64,000 nt of DNA from Aristolochia californica (GCA_029961685.1 JARWKL010000010.1:1674001-1738000); one strand, 5' to 3'; shown: positions 1 through 13,700, counted from the stretch's first letter. A program made the numbers and translations. Notes: generated by a model from the sequence alone, not told the origin.

Positions 1-3000
1 TCAGCAAAGAAACATTATTTTAATGCCCCCACTTGATGCCAAAACTACCAAACTACCTTTGAATTTTTCTACATTTCTAATCTTCTAAGTTCATCTAAAA
101 CTGATTTTAAATATATTAAATGACTAAAATACCCTCAGAAGACGGAAGTCTGTTTGGGATTTTACATGTAGGAAATAACAGCCGGTCCGGTTAGTTAAAC
201 CGGTTCTTGGTTCATTTAAAAAATACAGGTTATGGGTTAATTAATATAAATAAAATAACTTATTTACCCTTATAAATAAGTCTTATTCAATAAATCTAAG
301 TATAAGTTTAATAAAATTTCATGTCTCATTAGATAGGTGAATCCTATTTTTATCAGGGCATTTTGGGAATATCAAACATATAAGGTAAAAATAATTCTCT
401 TCTATTGATAGCTATTTTGAATATTCAATTGGGGCTATTTTAGACATTTCGTGCTATGGAGATGGAAAATCGTTTTATTCTTCGAAACCAGGGGCTTATT
501 CTTAGTTTCAAAGCAATGAGGGGGCAATTTCTTATTTTATCGAAAACGGAGGTACTGGCCCACGCGGTTCTGCGAAGCACCGTAACACTTTCTTGACGTG
601 GATTCGATTCTCACCGACCAACTTCCCAAAAATACCCTCGTCTCTATCCATATTTTCTTACCCTCCCGTCTTTTCTAATGCCATTTTGAGTTTTGAGTAA
701 ATAGCTTATTTGAGTGACGTGTCAACATCCCATTTGTAGACTTTAAATCATGAGAGAAAAATAAAAATTTCAGGTTTTTTAGTAAAAGAATTGGTCCAAT
801 AAATGATTTATGTCAAATTGGGATATTATTTAAATTATTCATTAATGAATAATATCTACACTAAATATTTAACATGAATTTGATGTCCATTGACCAATAA
901 AAATCTCTTTTCTTCACATAATTTTACCAAAAAATCAAGGTTACGATCGACATTCAATTCGATTAACTCAGTCGAGCATACAAATTAGATATAATATTGT
1001 AATGAATTATGTAACCTTGATTTTTATATATATATATTATATATATATATAATATTTTTAATATTTTTGAGTGGGAAGCTATGTCTGGGGTATATTTGGA
1101 AAAGTGAAAAACTGAAGGAAGCATCCCAGGCGACCAGGTGACATGATAACTATGATTATTAATACTTTTAAGAAAGGAGAAGGACAACTTTGTGTTTGAT
1201 GTGTTTAGCGAAGTCCAATAAATATGTTTTGGAATCATATGAGAAGAGAGAGGAGTGAGAATCTTGCTTATGAGTTGTTCTTGGTCCACTTCAAAAGGAA
1301 AGGTCAATTGGGTCCTCCCATCCTTATCTTCTAGACCCTTTTTACATGGAAAGTGGATGTCACACGTGTGGTGTCATTTTAGTTGTAAAATTTTAGGGTT
1401 TAGGGTTTAAGAATTTTACATTATTCTTCTCTTTCATTTCTTCTACTTTTGAGATGGGATTACTAATGAAAACCAATTCATATTAAAAAAAACCATTTGT
1501 ATTATAGTTACTAATTGTATTTTATATCAGACAAGACATATCGAGATTTGGGGAAGCCCCAGTTGATACCTGATGAAGTGTGAGTTCATATATATAAAGA
1601 AACGGTCTTTATAGTAATTATGTATTATATATAAGGCAAGACATATCGAGTTTCGGGGTGACATCTTCCTAATATGGCAATGATAAATGTGTTTGGTGTA
1701 TAGTAGTATCAAGTTTTAAGCGTCTCAATACCATACAAAATGGTATCAATATAGGAAACCTTGAGGAAGAGACCATTTCTCTTGATATGGTTAAGCTTTT
1801 TTACTCAAATACTAGCATATATATTTATGTTAATCCCTCTATCTTATACCAATCATGTCCAAGTAGGTCGAAAGGGTTACCGATCTTTTCTATCAATGAC
1901 AGAAGAAGGGGGAGGCCCTCCTCTCCCTTTGTCTATGACCTCTTACACCAGAGAAAGCTCCGGTCTTCTATTTCCCATGACCTTAAACCTTGAACCCTAA
2001 ACCTTAAAACTTTATAATTTAATAATCTAAAAAAATTTCACCTTCCATAATGAACTCAATATGTCTAACTCCAGTCTGTTTGATAGGAAGACAGCATAGG
2101 AAATGGTAACAAGTGCTTTAGGGGTCCACAAATCAACATCTTGGAAGCCAAGATACCTTCTTTTCATGGAATAATTTAAGTTCAAGTTGGCAGTCTAACT
2201 CCAGAAGTGATACCCAGGTCATAGCTTACTTTATATTTCTAAAGAAAGAAGAGTCTTGGTTCAGTAAAATCTAATTTAGTAGGCAGCAGATGGAATTGTG
2301 GAGCTGTTGAGATTCTCTACCTTTAAGCCATGGATATGGTTCATTAGCCAGGAACAATAATCTATGTTTATGAAATAAGAAGCTTTGAAAAGCCAACAAA
2401 GTGCATGAAAGGAATTAAGACCAAGCCCTTTTGTCAGCATTGGATGACTTTGAACATTCAACGTTCTTCATCGTTATCTCTACTGTAAGACAAAGAAAGA
2501 GAGTAGGTGGTGTGTCTTTCACAGAACAAAAGCTGATCAAGCAATCCATTTCTATCCAGAAGGCCATTGCTGGTTTCAAAGATCGTTCAGGTTGACTCAG
2601 CTACACTTGTTGCTGATCTCATTCCTCACCATCTTCTACGTTGGAATTCATCCTTAATACTTCCACCTCTCCATTCTGCCCAGTGCCCAGCCTGAGTCTT
2701 TCTCTCTCTCTCTCTCTCGTCCCCTCTCCTTTTCTTTGTTGTGGACTTTTTGACTCCCGTTAACAACAACTTGGACTTGTAAGCCACTATCTTGTATGTG
2801 TCCTTATATAGAAAAAGGACATGTATGTGACCCACGTAGAATGAGAGAAATGATTCTCAAAACGAAGTCTTTGGCATGGAGTAGACCAATGTCAACCTTG
2901 ATAATGACTTTCTTTGTCATTTATGCAAGGAAAACAACTGGTTTAGTGACTTTTTTTTGTCTAATTTACTTGTGTTTATTTCAAAAAAAAAAAAAAAAAA

Positions 3001-4319
3001 AAAAAACAGAAACCAAGAATGGAATGAAGAAATCAACGCCATCAATTGTTGAATGATAGAGCGGAATTGCAGCAGCAGCGTCTATTTTCTTGCCAATCGA
3101 AGGAAGAAGACGATAATGCGTTCATTCTTCCACCTCTCTTTTCCCTCTTCTTTCTCCTCCACCGACAAAATATACAAAGCACTGCGCGCAGGGTATTCAA
3201 AATTCCCTCGTCTCTGATGTCCCATCACGGCACCAAGAACTGCAATTCTCATTTGGAATTATACAAGGTGCTTTCTGAAATTTTATTCCTCTGAAATTTT
3301 CTGCATTTTCTGAATTTCTTCTTCCAAGTTTTTCATTATCCGGGCATGGTTTAGTTTACAGTCGTTTAATCCTAATTTGCTGGACACCTCCAATGGAAGA
3401 TTGGTTTTTGCTCCATGAGTTCTTTCTGAGAAAGAAAAGAAATAAGATCTTTAAGATCATATCCTGATATCCACAATAGCAGGCTTGTGGGTTATTGTTG
3501 ATTTCTTGGGCCAACCCATAAACCCAAAAAAATCTCAAGAGAAGCAGAGAAGAGAGAAACTCTCCCTTGGGGAAGAGAGGAGAGAAAAACCAAGAGAGAA
3601 CCTCTATTTTTTTATTTAGTATAGGTATAGGTGGGGTAATGGAGAAATTTTTATTTTCATTATTGTTTTCGGGGAAACGATCCCAAATCCACATGTGTGG
3701 AAGCTATAATTGTAAACCACGATCGAATCTTTGTGTTCCTCGAACAGATCTCTTAGTTGTTGAGAGGGCTACCCAAAAGTGGTATATAAGTCATAACCAG
3801 TAGAGCTTACAAGTGAACCAGATATAGAGATGGCGATTAGAGGCTTGAATGTTCTACCCCATGTTGTATTTATAGTTATGTGAAGGTGTTTATAATTATT
3901 ACAATACCCTTAGGGTCACATGTTTTGAAATAAAAAAGGCATAAGTTGATATGTCATCTGGTATAATTATAATTTTATGTCATCTCTATGAAAGTTTTCC
4001 TTATTTAATAGTCATGTAAGTCCTACACACGTGGACATGGGTGTCTTTTAACAGTTATTGTTAGCAAAACATTTCCTATGATTAAGAGCAATAGTCAGAT
4101 ATTAAACACTCAACCCTATTTTTTTTAGTTGTTCTTTGTGGTTTTATTTTTAATCCTATTTCTTATTCGTTTTTTCGATATTGCAAATGAAGTAGCACTC
4201 CAGTTAGTTTATCGACAACCTCGGACTATTAATTTCATAGGCAAGGAAGTACTTAAATAATATGCATATTATCTTAATAAATTATGTTTTTATATAATTG
4301 TTTATTTTTTTTTGTTACT
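1..4319. other. Gene-free AT-rich stretch
   Basis: No convincing gene is seen. The stretch holds a TA-rich run near 1029-1052, a two-copy telomere-like TTTAGGG motif near 1394-1410, a TC microsatellite at about 2700-2718, and an A-run of about 25 bases at 2982-3006. A motif around ACATATCGAG occurs twice (about 1537 and 1647) in diverged copies. Position 3046-3290 is less AT-rich and could contain a short exon ending in a GT donor, but nothing recognisable is encoded. Confidence 0.5.
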
Positions 4320-4600
4320 TATATTTTGTCGGAGGTGGTTCCGGTCCACGTCTCTTGAGTAAGTTGGCCAATACAATTTAAAAGACTAGTCGTTTAAGTG
4401 CAGAAAGTCAACCTACTCAAAAGAAGTGGTTCTGACCAGAACCACGTCTGACACCCACCCCATGGGGCTCAAAAGCGAAACATGTCGGACCTGGCTCTAA
4501 TACTATGACAACGGCTAGCCAATACACCCAAAAGCTACCGCCTAAAAGAGTGGACGGAACCACTCTGACATATTTAACTCTATTTTCAACCAATAATGAC
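4320..4600 (-). mobile_element. Probable TRIM/LTR-retroelement remnant
   Basis: On the minus strand, 4490-4508 reads as a degenerate initiator-Met tRNA primer-binding site (14 of 16 bases of the TGGTATCAGAGCCAGG consensus), directly downstream of a sequence ending in CA, as after an LTR. Next to it, 4426-4445 is a perfect 9-bp inverted repeat (GTGGTTCTG / CAGAACCAC, 2-bp loop). No intact LTR pair was found by eye, so this is a remnant. Confidence 0.4.
4426..4445. repeat. Perfect 9-bp inverted repeat with 2-bp loop
   Basis: The arms are GTGGTTCTG at 4426-4434 and CAGAACCAC at 4437-4445. It lies inside the retroelement-like patch and may belong to that element's LTR. Confidence 0.7.
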
Positions 4601-4959
4601 TTAAAACTTACAAATTAATGTTACACAATTTGAAAAGTATAATTAATTAATAATTTTAATTTATAAAACAATTTAGATAAATATTTATTTTATCTAATTT
4701 CAAAACATTTAACATAATAATAAATTATTAATTACATAAATTATCCAAAAAATTATATTTAATTTTTTTTTAATGTAATGTAATTATTTTTAATTAGATA
4801 TGGTTTTGACTTGCATTGGTTCTATCGATGGCCGGCTTGGAGCACTTGCTTAAATTAAATTGTGAAAAAACTAAGGGGGTTGGTGGGCCCTCATCTGAGG
4901 TGGCATGTGTGGCCAATGGGAAACTCACAAAAGGGTTTTAAAACGTGAAAACGACGGCC

Positions 4960-5712
4960 ACGTTGGAGAGTGAGCGAGCCGCCGGATTCTGTCTTCACCA
5001 GCCTCGCCTTTTGTCCTTCCTCTCGTCCCTTCTCGCGACTCTCGCAATCGGTGAGTCTCCGTCTGATTTAACCGATTTCCATTCGGATTAATCCCAAAAT
5101 TTTCAAAATTAAAAAAACCCTAAAACTCTTTGAAATATATTTTAAGAATGATGAAAAATTAGTCATTATTTGTCATCCGAAGCCTCATCCATGGTGGCAG
5201 AGCCGGCAGTCTATCCCTTCAGATGATCAGATGACCAGGAGAGAAAGATACAGAAAGCAACTCCTGTCTTTTTGTTCCAAGTGAATGAATAAGACAGGGA
5301 TGACTGGATAATCAGTGGACATGCATCACTCCTCCACCGCAAGTTATGTCGACGATTCGTCAGTTCAAGTTTAATGCCCTCGTTGCTTCTTCTTCCCAGC
5401 TCCACAGGCTCTCTCAGTGAGATTTGGATCTGAGAGGGAAATGGGGAAATTTTACTGTCAATAGAGGTGTCCTGGTGCAAAGATCCGACTTCCTTACATT
5501 GCAATCTAATGGGGAAAAACCCTCTGATCGTTGAACAAGGAAACTACTAATTGCAGAATGCTGCTCCCGACCACAGCACTACGCCTCTAGACTTCAGAAT
5601 GGTTATGCGTAAGCACTACGCGGATTGGGTGCACAGATTAATGAAAGAAATCGAAGCACATAAACGTGATCAAGGAAATGAGATTACATTAGTAATCAAC
5701 TAAACCCACCAC
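4960..5712 (+). pseudogene. Possible decayed gene with leader exon and a coding-like last exon
   Basis: At 4960-5050 a pyrimidine-rich leader ends in a good donor (ATCG/GTGAGT). At 5570-5571 there is an acceptor (TTGCAG), followed by an open frame 5572-5712 of about 46 residues ending in TAA. That frame is rich in charged residues (for example HYADWVHRLMKEIEAHKR) and looks like real protein. Between them, 5190-5440 has short coding-like stretches in different frames broken by stops. I do not recognise the family. It could be a decayed gene, a retrocopy or a non-coding transcript; the promoter-like leader is the best evidence that something is or was transcribed. Confidence 0.3.
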
Positions 5713-6309
5713 CATATAAATATTAGCAGACAAGTCCCATCAGCAGAGATATAAAATAAGAACTTCGCAGAGGTATCATTGTGATTAGGCTACTCTTTCA
5801 TGTAAAATAATTATTTCCATCAGTTTCTCAATGTTGTGCAGAGACTCAACTACACTTCCATTTTTTTTTCTCTTGAACCCTGCATTTCTTTGTAGTTTTT
5901 CCACTAACCCAAGCTATATTACATAATCTTTTTCTCTTTCTTCTAAAAGATTCACAGACAAACTTGCATCTGTGATTACAATGGAAAACTGTAGAAATTT
6001 GTTACATGTAAGAACTCCTGTATCTTCTTCTTCTTCTTCTTCTTCTTGACATTTCTTCTTTCTCTGTGCTTCTTTGCAACCTGCTCCCCCTCCAATGGGG
6101 GGAGAGAAGGCTGTACTGCTGCTGTTTGCAAATGGGTGTATGAAAACTCGGACAAGGAGGTTGAGGTTTGTTTCAAAGACGAGTTTCGACAAAAAAGGGG
6201 AAAAAATAGGAAAAGTGTTGTGTTTTAAAGTGGGGAAACAACTGAATGCATCAGGGCTCTTTGTTCTACCTTTTTATCTATAATCCTTTCTCCTGTTTAA
6301 AAGTAGTCT
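5713..6309. other. Downstream flank of the CCCH gene
   Basis: No gene is seen. A TTC trinucleotide run lies at about 6025-6049. The minus-strand frames across it are repeat-encoded (poly-Glu/Lys) and not credible proteins. The part next to 6310 is probably the 3' UTR of the minus-strand CCCH gene. Confidence 0.5.
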
Positions 6310-9300
6310 CTATATCACTGTGGAAATGCTGCTTGCTATTGGAGATGCAAACGGGCTCTCTGGAAGGTTAATTCCTTGGCTACTGCAACAAAGAAACACA
6401 CCCGTTGTATAAAAGAAAAAAAAAGAAGAGAGATCATGCACGAAACTGCAGTTTAACAGTAAAACAATTGGAATCTCTCGTGAGATTATATTTACCTGTC
6501 CTGGTCATTATAATTGTTGTTTATATGCCTATTTTTGTCATCGTTGGTAGACCCATTGTTTAGAACATCAAGAAGATAACTGAAACGATCAGCTGATGAG
6601 AAGTCATTGAGGTCTGCAAAAGCTTCCATATACGAGTGGAAGTTCAGAATGAAGGATTTTCATAACTTATAAAGAAGAAAAATCTAAGGAAGAAAAACAG
6701 ACTGACCTTCTGTGAATTTAAAATCATGGATTGGGGGATAGTTGAAGTATGGTTGTTGGGTCACTGGCTTAGGTGCTAATTGCAGGTCTGAAAGTCGCCT
6801 TCTCTCAAGTTCCATGGCCTGCTCATGCTCTTCAATAAGCTGCTTACGAATCAATCGTGAATTGTCACTGGCTCGATGCACTGCATGAAGAGCAAGCCTG
6901 GTCAGGAAAAAAAGGGAACTAGCAAAAAGACCTACAATCATTACTCGGTATAAGATACCTGTCCACTCACTTGAGTGAAGCTGAGATTCCATCTCAAGAA
7001 AGTGGTGGGGATAGTACATTGGAGGGTCAATTTTCTCTTGGTACTTTCTGCAATGTAAAAGGACATCAAATTCCAATCTGATAACCAAAAGAATATAACA
7101 AAAGTTAGTAACAATTGCTATGGCTTTTCTATGTACACAATATGCAATTGATGCAAAATGTAATGCAGCTATCAAAGCATTGTATCTGACAAAAACAACA
7201 CAGTGCCAGATAACCACCAAACCAGGCCACTAAAATGGGATGCCAAAAATCTCATAGTGGCACAGAGAGAACTCCGCTAGAACAACAAACAAGCAATACC
7301 AAGAATAAGAGCCCACCAAATTATCAGCACAAAATCGCGGGCCAAACAGTTGATTTACACCCCCTTTTCAGGTAAAAAAGGCTAAAAGCTCAAAAATTTG
7401 GAAAGGATTTCCAATTTTACAGAAAAAAAAAAAAAAAAAACCATGACCAGCCAAAAGATGATTACTAATCAAAATATCATTAGTAGGTTCATGAGTAATA
7501 ATAAGTAAAGTCAGTGATATGGTCTGAAGAGACATGCACCAGGAATCACCATTATTTTCTTTTTCCTTTGAAATGTTCATCATTTCCACTTGGATAGACA
7601 AATTCCAAAACTCATAATAAGTGTTCGGCCAATCTAGAGATTTTAGTTCAAGATCGGGACGAAGCCCACATTTCTTGGCAGGACACCAGCTGTATATCAA
7701 ATATGACCATATGCAAATCGGAGTTTTCATAGGCAAAGTGGGAGCCTAGCACTCCCCTGACAACTGCCATTGCATTTCAATTGTCAATGCAATTGGCAAA
7801 AAAACCCAGATGTAAATATGCATGGGTAATCCAAAAAGGAAAAAAATAATAAACCCATGATTCCAGAACCTAACCTCTTTGTTTCACCAAATACGTAAAG
7901 AAAGGAAATAAGTTACCTGTCACCAAGTCTGGCCTTTTCTCTGTAAGGTTTAACAAGAACACGAGCACCACAGACAAAATGAGGATTCCCCTTCGTTAGA
8001 ATCTGCTTCACAGTCTCTGAATACACAAAAGTTACAAAACCAAACATTCTCTTCTGTTGACTGGGAATTCTCACATCCTCAACTGGTCCAAATATCCTAA
8101 ACAAACAGAAAGCAAGAAAAAACAGCATATGTTAGAACACTGGAACTAGAGAAGTGAAACACATTGCCTGGAACAAGATACAGGGCAGCTCATTACTCAA
8201 AATAATCAGAAACATCCTTCTCAGAGAAGGTGCTCTCCGCTGGGAAAGTCAGGTAAATCTGGTGGGAACCAGCAACAATGACTCCAGGATCGTTTCGGTC
8301 ACTCCTATAGTCCATATATCTGGCAGCATCTTCCGCCAAAACGACAGAATGCTGCCCATGTGGCCTGCAAGCCAGTTATAATAGTCAAGAGCAATGAAAC
8401 AAACAAAGGGGAAATGAAATAAAGTTTAGTTTGGTATTTACCGATCTATTAGCCGAATACTGTTCTTCAACCGAGCAAGTAACTTGGTCAGACTGTAACC
8501 AGCTTTCCCATGTCTTTGGCTTTCTGTAAGGTATCCATCAGCCTGCAAATTCCTTCCATATTTTTCGAAATACAACATTGGGAGAGAAGCAATAGACACA
8601 GGCAACCCCCTTTTGGACTTCAGAAGCTCAGTGAGCTCCATTTCTAGTCTCTCAAGGGAACCCGGAGAGAAAATCTGATCATCGCTGCCCAAATCATTTA
8701 GACTTAGATTGATTACCTGAGACAAACTATCAGCCATGGTCTGGCCATGAAAATATCTACAGTTAGCCCCGTGCTTGCAAAATCCTTTGTTGAAGTAATG
8801 GCAAGCTTTAACAGGGAACTCGGGCAAGCTCGGGGATCTCCTGCTGCTTCTCGTGGCCAGGGCACCTCCCAGTGAGTGCTCCGGGTAGTAGTAATTGTTC
8901 GAGAACTCTGGACCAACAGAGTTAGCAGCGTCCAACTGGTCCTCCAAGCTCAAAAACTGGCCTTGATTATGAACTCGGTAGTCTTCTCCCAGAGACTCGG
9001 CATAAGCTCCCTGATGAACAAAATCCAAATTGTGCTGATTGTTGGCGAGCTGGGGTTCCCAGAACGGGGACGGGACACGGAAGGTAGCCGGAGAAGAGAA
9101 GGGCCGGGAGGAAGCAGGAGTAAAAGGGGTAAACTGCAAAGGCATGTCCGAGATGGGCCCTGAATTGATGGAAGAAGGTGAAATTGGAGTAGACGCGGCT
9201 GGTTTCGGGGACAAACCGAGCTCTGCCTTCACCTTGCTAACAAGATTAAAAATCGCATTGTCAGGGCCGAATGCTAACCGAATCATCTCACCCTGGGCAT

Positions 9301-9406
9301 TATCCTGTAAGAGGACATATCCAATAATCTTCGCAACATGGTCAGGCTCGATCATGCTGATTCGGTTGAAAACAACTTTTGTAGCGTCAGGAAAATCCAT
9401 ATTCAT
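6310..9406 (-). CDS. Zinc finger CCCH protein with LOTUS and RRM domains (AtC3H18/C3H53-like)
   Basis: Predicted exons in transcript order: 9406-8442, 8364-8197, 8096-7917, 7047-6971, 6880-6707, 6613-6496, 6382-6310. All junctions are GT-AG and the phases join without a break, giving 584 residues. The protein opens with an acidic/hydrophobic block shared with Arabidopsis C3H18 and C3H53. A CCCH finger (C-x7-C-x5-C-x3-H) lies at about residues 202-220. An OST-HTH/LOTUS-type region follows at about 252-322, then an RRM at about 355-435 containing the RNP1-like MFGFVTFVY, then a basic coiled segment ([20 protein letters not shown]). Such proteins are thought to bind RNA; no specific target is known to me. 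The start is the first ATG after a strong acceptor at 9417-9416, so an intron probably lies in the 5' leader. The gene appears intact. Exon boundaries are inferred from the sequence, not from transcripts. Confidence 0.9.
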
Positions 9407-10430
9407 CTCCACCGCCTGCAGAGGGAAAACAAAAACACAGAAAAAGAAGAAAGCGTGGAAATTATTCAAACGGAGAGCCGAGCGAATCAAAACGAAAGCC
9501 TAGAAAAAAGAGAAAGATTTTCTAAAAATGAAGGCCCCAAAAGTGGTTCGAAGCCACAGATCTAAGAAAAGGGAAACATATAAGCAGATTCAAGACAAAT
9601 CCAAGACAGAATCGAAGAAAAAAAGGCGAAAAATAAACAACAGAAAACATTTTTTTCCCCGGCCTCATCGTTATACCTCAACCCTATTTTTCTCCCCATA
9701 AGGACAAAAGCCTGTTACTGCCCTACCCACGTAATCTCCATCCTCTTACCTAAAAAAGCAAAGATGATGCAAAAATTCCAGCCAAAAGGAAAAACAAAAC
9801 CCTACAAAGGCTGGAAGGATTAGCAGTCGCAGACACCTTAAAAGCCAGCCTATTTCCCCATTTGGAACACGGAAGAACACTGCACCAGCAAAGTCTGTAA
9901 GCTTTTGTTCCTACTCAAAAAAGACGGAATAAATAGCAGCAATTATGGTAATAATGAGGACAATTACGACCTACGTTCTTCACTCTCAAGTAACAAAACC
10001 CAACTTCAAATGTGACAAAAACGAACTGCTACCCCGCAACAAAACCCTCCTCCTCCAATATCCATACCCAACACTCCGCTTTCAAGATTCAAATAGGTCT
10101 AACAACAACGAAAAAACTGTCTTTGCTTTCAGAAAGAAACTTGAGAAAATACAAGATTTCCAAGGTCGCTTTGTACCATTAGTAAGCTTGCAGCGAGTCT
10201 TTTACCACTCCAGTTCCCAAAAGAAACGATTTTCGACGATTCCGAAGCAAACCCACGTTGAAGAAACAGGAATCTCGTGGCAGGAGTGAGTGACAGAGAG
10301 AGAGAAAGAGAGAAGCAAGACGAGAAAGCGAGAACGATGTCCTAGCCTAGATCTGCATGAAAGATGAATCTTACAGATTTTTCAGAGAGAGAGAGAGAGA
10401 GAGAAAAAAACAAACAGTCAGATGAACCAA
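9407..10430 (-). promoter_or_regulatory. 5' leader with probable leader intron and GA/CT microsatellite (CCCH gene)
   Basis: The acceptor CTGCAG (minus, ending at 9416) just before the start codon implies an upstream non-coding exon. A good donor candidate on the minus strand lies at 9749-9748 (TAG/GTAAGA); another is near 10370. A GA run at about 10385-10404 reads as CT repeats on the transcript strand, a common feature of plant 5' UTRs. The transcription start is not visible. Confidence 0.5.
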
Positions 10431-13400
10431 TCCAACTCCTGATACTGCTCTAGTATCCCCTTCTCTTCCTCTTCCATGCCTTCAATTCTCTACGACTCGA
10501 GGCATATCCAATTGCTCCAATGGCAGAAATGATAGCTATAAAGGGCGCTCTGTCGTTGAGTTCAAATCAAGGTGATAAATAAATATATAAAACAGAAAAC
10601 GAAAAAAAAATTATTATTAAATATCAATATTTTCATTATAAAAAAATAAGAATTTTGAAAATTCCAATTTTTAATTGCGACGCCTTTTCTTGTTTCTCCA
10701 TTTACAGGTTGGATTTGTCGTTACAGGAATTTCCGGCAAATTGAAAGGCAAAATTGTTCCTGAATTCACGAAATAAACTGCAACTGTCTTTACCTCACGA
10801 ATTTACCTATCTACCCCTCTTTAATTTCCTTTTATTTTCTCTTTTTAACCGAAAATTCCCTTTTTTTTATGCTCTAACAAATTACACCCTTATCCAAAGT
10901 TCACTTTCCGCCATGTGAGTGGGTCCCACCAACATCAATGTCCCTAACACTAAATTAATATTATATTATCAATTTTTATTACTAATGTTTTATATAATAA
11001 TTAATATTTTAGAATAATTTGATCATGATGAATGGTTGGGATTTAAAGGGGCAGGGTAGAATTTATTTATTTTTAAATAAAAAGTGTCCGAGGGCAAAAA
11101 GGGAAAGGAGTAGGTAAAAGGGCAGTTTCGTCCGAGGACCACGACTATGGGTGACCGCTTCCACCGGCTGGAGATGAGGAGCGACCGTCAACTGCCCTTG
11201 AAAAGATCCCGCGCGGATTGATAGTTAAATGATTAAATCCCGTTCGATCCACGAGATTCCCAGCAGCTCGGCCGGATCTCCGTCAGAACCGTTCCGTTCC
11301 GTTCCGTTTTCCATTCTCTTTTTACCGCACAGTCAAAAAAAAAATCTTAAATAGAATAACTGTAAATCTTCCTTCTTACTGAATCGATAACTCGGAATTA
11401 AAACACATGCGCTTATTCAACGACACGGTGTATGCGCCATGGAGGGAGGATGGGACCCACAACATGGTTTTATGTCCGCCTGGCCCTTTTTTTTAAGGGC
11501 AGGGGACCCGCATTGTGGGACTCGCACTTGGGTGCATTTAAGTTATAATTATTTAATTAAGCGAGATTAGATCTTATCCTGTCTTTTTTTATTTTGGCAA
11601 GCCAGAGTGTAAGTAATCGAGGCATATGGTGGGCCCGTGGTGGGCCCTAGTGAAATTAATGTGAGCTGATGGAAATGGAAATGGGCGGTGGCTGGCAGCC
11701 TGGGTCATATTCTCGCGATATATCGCATCGCAGTTTCATCTCGCATACTTTCAGGGTACTCCGGAAAGTCCTCTACCGTCCTATTTCGGTTACTCTCGAT
11801 TTTTTTAATAATAAAAATGTGTACGCATTATCCAAATAAAATAATATTATATGACGAAAATAGCCTCGTTCGCCGCGTTAATAAATTTAATACCGCGAGA
11901 AAATAGAAAAAGCCAGCGTGGCTCGCCGCGGCAGCAGGGGTAAACGTGGCACGTCTCTCAGGTGATGTCGTCGATGTCGTCGACACGTGTACGTGGTTTT
12001 CTCCGAGGAACGGCGGGAATCTAATCAAGGGTCGTTTAGGTGGGTTAAAAAGGGGTGGGCCCACCGGATTAGTTGGAAAGCTAGGGTGACTCTCGAGTCA
12101 GGGGAAAGGACAAGTTGGGATTTTTTAATGAAGATGGTTGAGTGACATCGGTCTCCTTTGCTTGTTCTCATCCAATAATTCATAATAAAAAAATAATATT
12201 ACTGTATGTGGGTATGATGTTGAGGGAGATATAAAATGTGTCACACCTCACCATCAATGATCAGCTTGAGAAATTTAGAAATAATTAAATATTAAATTAA
12301 TTAAAAATAAAATATTAAAAACCCTTTTAAGATTAAATAATTTTTTATTTTTTTATATTTTAAAAAAATTATAAAAATTGCATCATAAATTTTTAATCAA
12401 TTTTCCTCGAATACACATATTTTATCATTTAATTAATGTTGATTTTTAATTTTTTATATTTATAAATAACAAAATAAAAATGGGAAAATGGGAAGTTTGG
12501 AAAGTAGTAATGATAGGGCTATATGAATCTCTCTCTCTCCCTCCAGCCTTTTTTTAAACCTATGTGCAAGTGGTGAGGATCCTTTTTCTCGAGGCCCTTT
12601 TTATGAGCTAAGCTGCCTCACATGTTTCACCAAATCATTGCTTGCTTTCCAGCAATATGTGGTGAAGAGGGCAAGCTGCAAAAAAGGTAGAGGGAGACCC
12701 TTACAACATTAAAAATGGGGTTTTAAGGCAAGGTGAGATTCTTGCATATAAAGCCTTATTCCCCACCCACTTCATTCAATGGGATCCACCCCACTTGACT
12801 CCAATTGCTTCTTTTCTCATTAAATTTTATTAATTAAAATTTATAATTATTTAAAATTTATTTGAGAATTAGACATCATGATCTTGGTTTTTATCTATTT
12901 TTTTTAACTTAATTTGATGTGTCAACATGTTATTGGATAAAAATCTATGTGAGAATTTACAATTTCTAGGGCATATTAATAAATTATTCGAATTAAAATT
13001 ATATAATATTGTGGAAAATTTTTATTTATTACCTTCTTATAAATAATATATTTTTTGAGTATAATGTTAAAACTTTTAACTATGACCGAATTCTAGACAA
13101 AATACCCTTCAAATTTGATCGTATCTTTAATATAAATTATAAAAATACATTTTTTAACATGTCCGATATATACATGTTATGAGAACCAAGGAAAGCAATA
13201 TCTATCAGCTATTGCAAATCTGACACACATATCGGTTGATACAAGTTATATAATGCACTTTGTATTAGCCAACCAAAGGTAACAGTTTCTATCAGGTTGG
13301 GTTGGTGGTTGTAACTTAAAATAGTAAAGACTTAAAGACTTAAGAGTTGTTTCGAGTCGAGAGACATACTTATATCTATTTGTGTGTGAATGTGTGTGTG

Positions 13401-13560
13401 TGGTTATTCTAGGTTATAGTTTCTAAAATGGTCAAGACTTCAAGATTGAGAATCATATTAGATTTTTTGGGCTAAACAAGTTAAGTCTTAGAGAGGGACT
13501 CAATTTTTTTTAAAAATTATGAAAATTGTTAGCCTTTTTTTATTGTTTTTAGTTTCATAT
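10431..13560. other. Intergenic region between CCCH and VPS11-like genes
   Basis: No gene is seen. It includes a CCGTT pentanucleotide run near 11288-11308 and a less AT-rich patch at about 11100-12110 that contains ACGT-core motifs (ACACGTGTACGTGG near 11980). This could be distal promoter of either flanking gene. The rest is AT-rich. Confidence 0.5.
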
Positions 13561-13570
13561 CTAGAGATTT

Positions 13571-13700
13571 GCTAATTTCATTGCCGATGTTCTGACCAAA
13601 CAGGGAGCTTCCTTTAAATTCCTTGTTGTTAGGGTTTAACTCCCCTGAGTTTGTTTCTCGTTGTTATCTCTCTTAATAAAAAAATAAAAAATTCTAACTC
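13571..13700 (+). mobile_element. LINE 3'-end fragment (RNase H C-terminus plus A-rich tail)
   Basis: Translation from 13571 gives ANFIADVLTKQGASFKFLVV before a stop. This matches the C-terminal pattern of plant LINE RNase H domains and resembles the same segment of the LINE at 42528-42826. An A-rich tail follows near 13670-13695. It is a short 5'-truncated copy; target duplications were not identified. Confidence 0.55.

Noticed and set aside
1380..1415. Interstitial telomere repeat
   Set aside because: Only two adjacent TTTAGGG units, too few for a telomeric relic.
5211..5504. 97-codon minus-strand frame
   Set aside because: No similarity to known proteins, and it lies opposite the weakly gene-like plus-strand region.
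5914..6192. Minus-strand frames of 66-92 codons
   Set aside because: They are dominated by Lys/Glu runs encoded by a TTC/GAA microsatellite.
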